Source of the DNA: Bugula neritina
Lineage: Eukaryota; Bryozoa; Gymnolaemata; Cheilostomatida; Bugulidae
Assembly: GCA_964035545.1 (NCBI GenBank)
Contig: OZ037765.1
Span: 21,770,495 to 21,834,494 of the forward strand
Direction: 5' to 3'
DNA: 64,000 nt
Shown here one piece after another: positions 34,971-45,900 of this stretch. The notes beneath the pieces were generated by a model. The model worked only from the letters and a program-made list of their open reading frames with translations, had not been told where the DNA came from and searched no databases. The translations under genes were made by a program, and so were the position numbers. Position 1 is the stretch's first letter. Each line of letters starts with the position of its first letter.

Positions 34971-36468
34971 ATGTCCCAAGTATTTTTGGTAGAAAATATA
35001 GAGCCCACTATAGAACTTAATGAACAAATAAACTATAGAGACTACCTCTATCAGATGGATGAGCATGGAATACCGACAGCTGGCAGCGGTTCTAAGGGTG
35101 CTGCTGGATTATGCTGGGAGATGTTCATCGCTAAAGGAAACGGTGATTCGTCACCTGCAGTGAATCATGAAGGTAATTGTAATACTTTATGTCTATCATG
35201 TCTAACCAAACAATATTTTCAGTAGCAAGCATTTTGTCACAAAATTTCAATTATACTTCATCTTTTTTCTTCATGGTATGGGAATATAATTTAAAAAAAA
35301 AACAGGATAATAACGATAATTTACCTAGCTATGCTTGCATTTACTAATAGGTTGTCTCTTATTACTAATTTTTGCTTACATGTTGCCTATTAATATCTAT
35401 ATACCACAGCTATGACCAATTATAATTTAGTTATTATGCATGCAGATATAGATGAACTACAAAAGTACTAATATTTCAATATGTGTCAACTATCAATGCA
35501 ACAATTTAGGAGCTTTAAATATAGCTGATTTAAGAAAGCCAGAAGAACTTCATCTTGCAATTTAGTGAATAATAGTACAGCTGATGCTCTACTCATTTAG
35601 AAATAGTAATGATGTTTATTTAGAAAATGTAAAAGCGTAAAATTTTCTAATAAGCTTTATTAACTGAAAAATTTCTTCCAGATATTCCCCACATACAGAA
35701 AGTGCAACATAAAGAACATAAAAGGTTAAACAACATCAACAGTGCATTTGAGAGACTAAAAGAAGTTATCCCCACATTTCCATTTGAGAAGAGGTTAACT
35801 AAAATTGAGACTCTGAAGTTGGCTATATCCTATATAAGCATGCTGGAAGACATGTTGGCTTCAGAACTTCATCCAAAAATATTTCTTGAAAAAATCTTAT
35901 GTGGAGAAAAGCAAGCCCATAGGTGGTATACACATGGTATGTTACTAGAGCTTTTTTGCACAGAATTACGATTTTTAGCTACACTGTACATTGTTTCTGC
36001 GTGTATGTATGTGCACATGTGGGTACATGTATATGTGTATCTGCGTGGTTTGTGTTATTTAGTTGTTTCATACCATTTGAATAAATGCATTTTAACTTGA
36101 GCATCACAAGGCTTCCTCTTGAAAAATGGTTTAATTGGTAATTTAATCGACAAAATAAATAATTAGCTGATTGGCATAACAGAGAAATAAAAGTTTCAAC
36201 AGTTAAGCAAGATATCACAAAATGCGACCATAAATAGAACAGTGGCTTTTTTCTGTTATAGTAAACAAAATAGATGGAAATCTACATTACGCAATAATGG
36301 GAAAATAATCAAAAATAAAATTCATCACCTTTCATAACGACATATTAAATAAATAAAATATAACTAGGCTTATCTTAAACAAATAAATAAAATGTTATTA
36401 TTGTAGAATTGTCAGCTCGACTGAACTGGCTAAATTGGAGAAACCTGGGCATGCAAATAGAATACTAA
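34971..36468 (+). CDS. FERD3L: FERD3L/Fer3-like bHLH transcription factor with altered basic region
   Basis: Three exons, 34971-35172, 35682-35936 and 36407-36468, are in phase and give 172 aa. The helix-loop-helix (NNINSAFERLKEVIPTF, EKRLTKIETLKLAISYIS) is closest to the Fer3/NATO3 and PTF1A group. The C-terminal tail ends in a Trp-rich stretch (ARLNWLNWRNLGMQIEY). The gene is head to head with TWIST, as FERD3L neighbours TWIST1 in human, which supports this assignment over PTF1A. The basic region is unusual. Where the family has N-x-R-E-R-x-R, this protein has Q-H-K-E-H-K-R, so the E-box-contacting Glu is kept but the Asn and two Arg are replaced. Family members act in neural or secretory cell differentiation. 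Certain as a bHLH gene, less so as to subfamily. Confidence 0.75.
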
Positions 36469-36636
36469 AACTTCATGGATTAAGTATGAAAACTTCAACT
36501 CCAACATAGTTGTAAAAGTGCTGAAAAAGCTAAGTAATGACATTTATATCATTGCACTATGATTTATAGAAGAAGACAACTCTTAACCAAGAAATACATT
36601 ATGGTGAACAAGTGATAGAGAAAGCTAATGATATGG

Positions 36637-39600
36637 TTAAACTTTTTTGATGATATCGCGATTCCTAAACACTGCATTAACATATTCCACAGTTATTCGA
36701 TCCAAATAGGTCAATCCTCGGCCCAAAAACGTGTCAACAAAACCAACATGGCCACCATATTTGGTCAGCAGAAGAGCCACATAATCTGATTGACTAATGT
36801 CTTGCACAGGAATACCTGCAAAAAATAGGAAACTCAAGTTTAGATAAAAATTAACATGACATGGTATCCTATAACAGAAGTTTATAGTATTTGAAGTAAT
36901 ACAGGTGATGGGGTTTATGAAGTTTTAAAGCACGTAGACAGTGTGTAGATTGCTGCTTTACTCGATATTTTTGTAAAAAAAAACTTATAGATAACATAAA
37001 AATATTGTAAAACGTTTTATATTGTAAATTGTAAAAAATATTGTAATGTAAAATTTCACATATAATTGATGTTATTTTATATAATAATGAAGTATGCATT
37101 AACTTCAGAAGATAAAATTTTACTAATGGTGTATATTCCTCTCACATTTGAGTATGGGTACAAGAAGCAGGTACCCCTCATATATGCTCACATACTAACA
37201 GCACCAGGTAACAAGGTGACGAGAAGTTGAAGTACTCACAATAGCCAGGTGAGAAGGGGTCATCGGCAGAGTTGAGAGCTAGCAGTGGGGTTTTTATCAA
37301 ATGAACTTTATCAGAAGCCCGAGATGTTTCATAATAGTGATCTAATGAGTCAAATCCGAACACCTTGGCTGTGAAGCTTTCATCAAATTCATGAATTGTG
37401 TTACTCTAAAATATTAACCACATGTAACAACTACTTAATTGTTTTATTCAGTAATACCTAACACCATGTGAAGATATCAACGCTTGATATGCAATAGGCC
37501 AAATATAGTTTTATAAAGAATTTGTTTTCAACAAAAATGCATTATTGTATAAGGATATTGGTACAGTCCCATTAAATGATTGGTTCACCAAAGATCATAC
37601 ACACAAAGTTATAATAATATGTAGCCTACTGCTTAATACTTGCTATGTTTGTACTATAAAGTGTAGAACAATTTATAACTCATTGCACTTACTGCTCTAA
37701 CGTGATCAATGTTCACCACTCCCTCAAAGACGTGCATATTTCTACAAAAAAAAAACATTACATTGAAATAGTGCGTTACATGAAATTACAAAAAATATTT
37801 TTATATACGTAAGTTTATAGCACTAGCGACTAGATGACACATAGACAAAACAGAATCTACAAAATAAAGCTATGTCAACCTACTTCTCAACAAATGAAAT
37901 CAATTTCTTTGCAAAGCGTCTGTTGTATAAATAATGGTTAAGTGGAGTTGATAGAGTTTTCATTGATTCAAATGGATTCCATGGCACAGAGATTGTCATC
38001 GCAGCTATTAGTTTGCTGTTCTCTCCAGATTTAGCCAAATAGTGAAACAAAATCATCCTATGAGAGAATAATAATAACATATACTATGCTACAGTGAACA
38101 ACAGCATTAGAAGTTGACAGATGTATTGTACTTTTCATCAAACACCCTAATAAAAAATAGCTATGTAATGCAGTTTTATGATGTCTCTAAACAGTATTAA
38201 TGCATGCTGAACAATGAGAAAAAAGAACATAATTATAAGACAGGCCCTAGTGAGCTCACCACCTCCCCCTAAAGAATACACAAGACAGGCACTAGTGCAC
38301 TCACCCCCCTAAAGATATTCCGATTGCCATGAGCGGAGCTTCAGGATACTTGGCTTTAATCAAGTTCACAACATATTCCAGGTCATCGGTGTAACAGGCA
38401 CAATACGACTTGGCTGTCTAAAGCATGACAATGATAACCTAGTTATTGATTGTGAATAAAGTACACTTGATAAAATATGATAACTGAGAAAATTAGGTAA
38501 CAAAACAAGCTTTGTGTAATGTTTTTCATCAATTAGGCCAAAGGGCAACTTTTGAAAATACTTTAAATTTTTAAACTCGCCGTGTCCCAATAAAATACAT
38601 CCAAGTAGACAAAATCATTAGAATGAGAAATGCTTATAAATGAAAAACAAACATAAAATGTAATATAATGGCAATGCCATAATATGAATATGCATTAATA
38701 TTTACTACACAGTACATATACTCGTACATTAATCTTTTAAAAACTACAGAATCAAATAACAGACAAAATTTGAGAAATTATTTACCCTTAAATCTTGATC
38801 CCCCATTCCTCTGTAGGTGAATACTACGGACCTAAACAATAAATGCACACTGTAAAAATCACATTAACAAATAATCAAAGACTTTTTCTAATTTGTTAGC
38901 TGTATGTAAAACGGGTATATTATATTACACAATCTACAAAATAGGCCTTACTATCTCGTAATGAGAGCACACAACTGTCAGTATTAACAGAGATGCAGAT
39001 TGTGTGTGTGTGTGCGCGCGCGCAGTAATATTTGCATTATTATATTTATTGGCGACTCTCCATCATCTCTGTTTATATATGTTGTTAATGTACTCTCATT
39101 ACCTGTAATGCCTATATTTTTTAATGTGCTCCACTTTACAGTACAAGTTAAATTATAAGGGTAATCAAGTATATTCATGGCATACACACCTGTAACCTTT
39201 TCTCTTCACACCAGTAATAAAATGGAGTATATAGTTAGACTCATTATTGCCAGTTAAACCTGGAAGAAAAAGAACTATGGGCCTTTCCCTTTCAGTGTAT
39301 TGTGAGTTTTCAGTATTGTTCACCCAATGCAAATGTACTAGACCATTGTCCGGTAACTCTATATCCTCCACTTTATCCCATGGAACTATGGGAAAAGTTC
39401 TCATAACACCACCAATAACTGTTTGAAGTGTTGTACCAAATGTCATAAAAAAGGGGGAAAATTTTTCAACTGATGTAGGAACACAAGTAGCTAAAAATTT
39501 TCGGAAGACATCCTTTTGACAGAATAGTTGTGGTGGCTAAAATAAAACAAAAAAAATTTAAAATATATCTACAAAATACTTGAGCTCAAAAACTTAATAT

Positions 39601-39822
39601 TACTCTTAGTTGTTGTAGAAAATTACTGCAGATGATTTTCAAATAGCATAAAATTCATAATAGTTAGAGAAGGGAAATAAACTAATTCTAACTTACCTTA
39701 CAAATTTTATATTTATAGTACACTGCGAACACCATACTACAGCTTAGGGATATCTTCATTGCAAGAGACATTTGGCCAACACAATTAGACCATCCTGCTA
39801 GCAATCCTGATACCAAGTCCAT
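36637..39822 (-). CDS. ABHD3: ABHD3-like alpha/beta hydrolase (membrane phospholipase family)
   Basis: Eight exons read leftward: 39822-39697, 39536-39190, 38831-38786, 38417-38305, 38057-37884, 37741-37693, 37405-37240 and 36815-36637. They are in phase and give 399 aa (human ABHD3 409). The N-terminus has a hydrophobic segment (about residues 15-38) fitting a signal anchor. The fold core shows the oxyanion region LFLPGLTG, the nucleophile elbow GISLGG (split across exons 4 and 5), the acid loop NSADDPFSP and the catalytic His in YGGHVGF, so the Ser-Asp-His triad is complete. ABHD1/ABHD3 and yeast EHT1/EEB1 relatives act on acyl esters at membranes, and mammalian ABHD3 cleaves medium-chain and oxidised phosphatidylcholines. 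The substrate here is inferred from family. ABHD1 is an alternative name, as the pair duplicated in vertebrates. Ends 169 bp from the converging FERD3L-like stop. Confidence 0.9.
39003..39023. repeat. TG/CG dinucleotide run in ABHD3 intron 2
   Basis: A short (TG)n run passes directly into (CG)n, an alternating purine-pyrimidine tract of about 20 bp. Confidence 0.8.
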
Positions 39823-42800
39823 TGGAAACTTAAACTACTAACTTTATCTATCAAAACACTAATAAATTTGAATTTCTGTGAGATGAATATATTGTTATAA
39901 ATCAAATTTGGCAATACAGCAATGGTTGAAATTAGATAGGTTTGTACAGGATAGTGACTTAAATTTAAATCAGCTATAAGAAACATGTTTTAAAACAATT
40001 TTCTTTCCATAGTTTTATTTAAAACATGCATCTCAATTAAATTATTGACAAATAAACATAATTTAATGAAAACTACAAAGCTAAGTTATGAACTTCAAAT
40101 TTTATTACTGCAATAACTATAAGATGATTTTAAATAACCAAATAGCCCTAAATAACTATTAAGTATAATTGGTTAAAAAAAACTACTGCTTGTGTCTTGG
40201 TGTAGTTTCACTATTTTCATTCTGTACTTCTTTAATAAATCATTTTAAACCTAAAAACTAAAGAGTGTGATAGCTCTTAAATTATTATTATAAATAGCAA
40301 TTATGATTGGTAGCAAAACTCTGAAATAGACATATTCATACTAATGAGTATAACTATAACTATAAGCTTTCCGAGGAATATATTATACTAATAACAATAT
40401 TGTTATTGTATCTAAACTAAACCTTTAGTTTCTAAACACGAATTTTACAGTAATCATTCACATTGATTTGGCGTTCATTTTGACAAAAAGGCAATAATCT
40501 TTATTTAACTATTCTAATACCAAAGGCAATATTTCATCTTGCAGCAATAGTAATAATACTTATACCGTATAACTGTAACTATATCACTATAAGTTAATGC
40601 TATAGCCAAATATTAGCATTACTATTAATTATACTTAGTACTTACATTTACAGTCAATGTTATTAGTTACACAATACTTACTTATAGTAATACTGATAAT
40701 GTAGCCTAAATATTAATATTTAATAATATTATTAGTCATACTCATGGTCATACTGTGTGGTATAAAATTATAGTTTACAAATACTATTTCAAATACAAAG
40801 GTTAAAGAATTAGATTATACGACGTCGATTGTCAGCACTTAAGCTCTTGCTAAATTCAAATTATACATTAATTCATTAAAAAAGTAAGCCCCTGTCAACA
40901 ACTGTGTCGTGCTCAGATTACAGTTACACTTACAGAGATTTAATTCATTTTTTATACAGTTTGAGTTACTGTTAGCGTTACTGCTACAGTCAGTGTTACA
41001 CCCAAGATGGAGATGATAGATCAACTTCAACTTTAAGTTCTAGTTCAAGTGCGATTTCAACACTTATCAGTTGTTAAACGATAACCATAATCATAATGGG
41101 CAGTTGAAGCCATAAAACTAACTCTAAGTGAACAGCAAAGTTGATTCATTTTAAACATGTTTTTGCCTAAAAGCTTTGGTACTCATGCTCAGAGCAGTTA
41201 ATGTTTTGTCATAGAAAACACTTTTCCTTTACCTTCAATTAGCGTTTCACGTTCAGTCAGCATTTGAGTTCTGCTTTCGAATCACACAGCAGGTAATTTT
41301 GTCTATTAGTGTTAGTTTTGCAGGGTTATTTGATTGGCTAATATTCAAACGCCACTCCAGACCGCAAGAGAAGTTTATTATAACCAATGGTCTACCCCGT
41401 AGTTTTCGCCTAGTTGAACTGTGCCTAAAATGTCGGGCTGAAAAGCAAGCCTATTAGCCGTAGTCAATACTATTAAAAGTTTTTTATAATCTATATGCAA
41501 TCAACTGGCTTGACACATGGTTGTTAGATAGGTTTTGATTAGCTGATGAGGAAGCAGTTCTGGTTAGCTTACTTTATAATATTACTCTCTGATCAAGTTA
41601 GTAAGCCAATCATGGGCGCTGTCTAATTAGCCAATCAAGAAATGTAAGCTTACTAAATGTCAATCCAGTCGACTGCATATAGAACAACTTATACTATTGA
41701 AAGGCTCAATTTTGCAGTTCTAGCATTTTTTTTACCTTTTTAATGTTTTCGTATTTATGATTATCTAATAGTAAGACTAAGTACTAAGACTATTTCCATA
41801 ATTATAATAATACATTTATTTCTACTTGGTGTTATAAAATATCCCACTTCCCAGTCTTTAACTGTTGAATGTAAGTGTTGAGTATTCATAATGATAATCA
41901 TAATGATTAATGATAATCATATTCATATTGATATCGATATCATAATCATAATGATAATATATTAATAATATTTGAGTATTAGTAGTAATACTAATAGTAA
42001 TAGTAATACTACAGACATAGTCTATAAGATTAAGTATAACTATAATTACAAGACATAAGATTAAGAGTGAATCATAAGACTAGTCACTAAGAGTAAGTAT
42101 AAGTTGGACTTGGTAAACGCCAACGGAGTAATACTAGTAGTAGTATTAGTACTACTACTACTAATACTACTACTACTACTAGTAGTAGTACTACTACTAG
42201 TACTACAGTGCTAGTAGTAGTACTAGTACTACTAGTAGTTGTTGTACTTGTACTTTGTAGTAGTAGTGGTACTAATAGTAATACTAGTAGTACTATTAAT
42301 ATAAATATTAATATTATTGTATTACTAGTAGTAGTAGTTAGTCACTAGTCAAACTTAATGCTGGTACTTATTTTTATTTTTGAAATAAAAAAATAACTCG
42401 TATTAGATTAGGATTAACGTATTAGATTAGGATTACCGTTTAACTCTTACACTAACAGTAACAATCATTTTATTATTTGATTTTATTAATAGTTTATTAC
42501 TGAGTTCCTCTGAAAACATCTAGTTTAATTTTTGATAGTTATTTTACCTCTCAAATCTTTTGTAGTACTACTACGACTAAAAACTTCATATTTGTTTTGT
42601 CTTTCAAAATGTACTCGTATAATATATGTTTTCATCCTGCTTTATTGGTTGAATGCTGCTTGATTGGTTGTCTAAAGCTGTTCTTTGAAATATAGTATAT
42701 TTTGTGAATGGAGGTTGTTTTTAAGATTACATTGTTTCCTAAATTAGGACTTGAAAAAATTATGCTTCTAAGCTAATTTATTATCAAGCAATGTTTTTAC

Positions 42801-42957
42801 CTTTTGGTTTTGTTGATAGTGCTAACTAAATTGTGAAATTACTGCATGTTTCACCACAATTTTGTTAGTGTTTAATTTAAATGTTAATGTGACTTTCAGT
42901 AGTTATCACTGGTGTTGGTTACATGAATCCTTGTAGTAAAGTGATGTTATTTTGTAG
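39823..42957. other. Divergent intergenic region ABHD3/ADRM1 with repeats
   Basis: 3.1 kb without a gene. 40550-40760 and 41880-42350 are ACT/AGT/AAT low-complexity blocks. The second has long strand-switching runs of AGTAGTACTACTAC and a doubled ATTAGATTAGGATTA near 42400. 41464-41697 is an imperfect hairpin (listed separately). Several CCAAT-box sequences (GATTGGCT, TTATTGGTTG) occur between 41330 and 42670 and may belong to the two promoters. Confidence 0.55.
41464..41697. repeat. Imperfect 230-bp inverted repeat, MITE-like
   Basis: The left arm (from about 41464, with CTATATGCAATCAACTGG at 41491) is the imperfect reverse complement of the right arm (CCAGTCGACTGCATATAG near 41665), and the pairing continues inward through GATTAGCTGATGAGGAAG and its partner to a centre near 41585. 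It looks like a small foldback or MITE copy. Confidence 0.6.
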
Positions 42958-45900
42958 CCAATTATTAAGAAATTCAACAATGGCATCAGCACTGTTTGGA
43001 AACTCTACTCAACGTCAAGGAGGCAAAAAGAATTTGTTAGAGTTTAAAGCAGGAAAAATGTACATTCAAGGAAAAATGTGCTACCCAGATAAGAGAAAAG
43101 GCACTGTATTTGTTCACCAAAGTGATGATTCTTTGATGCATTTTTGTTGGAAAGACAGAACAACTGGCAAAGTCGAAGATGTAAGGATATGTATTATTGT
43201 GTTAATGCTCTATTTAACTTAGAAATATTTTAAATGTACAATAAATGTACATTTTATTTACCCAAACATAGCTGAGCAATGTTTACGCATTGAGGCAGTA
43301 TTTTTGAAACTTTGCTTAGGCTGCATTTTTAAATTGCTTGGCTAAAACTGGCCCCAGCTTGAAATTGCTATTTCACTGTATTATTGTAGGATCTGCTTAT
43401 TTTTCCGGATGACACCGAGTTTAAAAGAGTTCCTCAGTGTACGACAGGAAGAGTTTTTGTACTGAAATTTAAGGCCTCCACTAAAAAGATCTTTTGGCTC
43501 CAGGTGTTTATTTTTTTACTAGACCCCTGTTTAAAGATCATATTATTTTATTGAAATTTATGACTATGTCAACACTGATTGTATATTTGGTTAAATGATT
43601 ACTCTAAATTTGATAAATCAGGCACTGAGATGTACAGCATTCCCCTTGCTTAATTTTTAATTATTTATTTTCAAATTATGCAACATTTCAGGTGGATCAA
43701 AGTCGTTCTTTTAGAATAGGAAGTAGGCAAATAGAGGGGTTTCAAACATCCCCTAGAGGAAGTTGTATTTTAAAGTTGTCTCCCCCTAAAGGTATTGGGG
43801 GCAGTCTCCATAATATATAGAAGGCCCATAAAATAAGTAGAAATGTAAGGTTTGAGTGAAGACTACTACTAGTATAAGTTTCATTTTTTCTGAGATTAAT
43901 ATTTTGGCATAAGCACACATATGAGCAGTTTCAAAAAGTTTTTAAAAAGTTTTGTTAATGATGAATGGCACAAAAACAAAACTTCAAAGCATATTTGTGG
44001 TTTTGGTTATTGAGCAAATCTGAAGCTGGCAGCTGTCATTATTATTTGCTTTGCTGACTGTAACCAGTCTGTTTAGAGCTGCTAACCTTTCAACTCTTAG
44101 AACAATAATAACATGCTCGTAGACTATATAGCTGCACTAGTGGGCTCTGTCTTACTGAACTCCAAATGCTCCAAATTATGGGTTGGAACACATGCCTGTA
44201 CGTTTATGAAAGCACTGGCTTATTTGTATTAACATGTTCACGTACTTACACACCTATACTATGAAAATAACTAAGCCACCCTACTATCTAATATTTCTAT
44301 ATATCAAAAAAATTATTATAAATATAAAGATATGTATTAAAATAGATAGAAAAATTTGTAATTTCAAACAACATCTTATCTAAAAATGCTAAACACTGTA
44401 TAACTATATATATGTTTTAAAAGCATTTGTTTACATGGCATGCCTGCAAGTCAATGAAAATATTTAGAGAACAGTAAAAAAAAGCATTTAAATCCGTACG
44501 CATTCATTCGCCTTCATGGAAACGCAGTGTATAAGAGATAGCCTGATGGTTCACATAGTTTACATCAATGAACTCAATAATTATTAAGCTATTCCAGCTC
44601 AGTGGTTTACATACAGTGACATACCACTGAAAATTATTAGAAACCACAGAAAAGATATAAAGGAGAGAATGCTGGCACAAAGGAAGTATAGCAATGTGGT
44701 CAAATATATAGCTGAAAACTGACTTAGAGATAAATAAGTACAAAATGTACATAATATAGCTAAATCAGCAAAGCCAAATGATTTGATATAAAAAGTATTA
44801 TCTGGGAATTTAGTGAAACTTTGTAGCATTATTTAAAACTCCACCTTTGAGCAAGACCCGTATGGAGTAAAGCCAATCTTAATTTCATTAGTGTCATAAG
44901 AATGCAGTAATTATGGCATAGTTCGTTCTTTTTATACTTTACAGCTGGTACTAAATGTACATTTCAACTCTTTTTTGGAAACAAGCCAAGTTGCTTTGGC
45001 TGAAAAGTGCTTTTTTGATGATTTTTTTTCTGCAATGCAGCAGTATATAATTTACAATGCTCCAAAAACATTTCTGTATTAGGAATGTTGGTATACCAAC
45101 AGCTTGCAAGAATAATTATTTATTGAAAATACACTGTGAAATTTTTTTACAGACTTAATTTAAACGTTGAATTGTGGGACTTTTCCAAAATATTTATCTC
45201 AGAAAAAAAGAAACTATTCTGAAATTTATATGCTTCTTTTTACTGTTCTCTAAATATTTTCATTGACTTGCAGGCATGCCATGTAAACAAATGCTTTTAA
45301 AACATATATATAGTTATACAGTGTTTAGCATTTTTAGATAAGATGTTGTTTGAAATTACAAATTTAATCTATCTATTTTAATACATATCTTTATATTTAT
45401 AATGATTTTTTTGATATATAGAAATATTAAATAGTAGGGTGGCTTAGTTATTTTCATAGTATAGGTGTGTAAGTACGTGAACATGTTAATACAAATGAGC
45501 CAGTGCCTTCATAAACGTACAGGCATGTGTTCCAACCCATAATTTGGAGCATTTGGAGTTCAGTAAGACAGAGCCCACTAGTGCAGCTATATAGTCTACG
45601 AGCATGTTATTATTGTTCTAAGAGTTGAAAGGTTAGCAGCTCTAAACAGATTGGTTACAGTCAGCAAAGCAAATAATAATGACAGCTGCCAGCTTCAGAT
45701 TTGCTCAATAACCAAAACCACAAATATGCTTTGAAGTTTTGTTTTTGTGCCATTCATCATTAACAAAACTTTTTAAAAATTTTTTGAAACTGCTCATATG
45801 TGTGCTTATGCCAAAATATTAATCTCAGAAAAAATGAAACTTATACTAGTAGTCTTCACTCAAACCTTACATTTCTATTTATTTTATGGGCCTTCTATAT

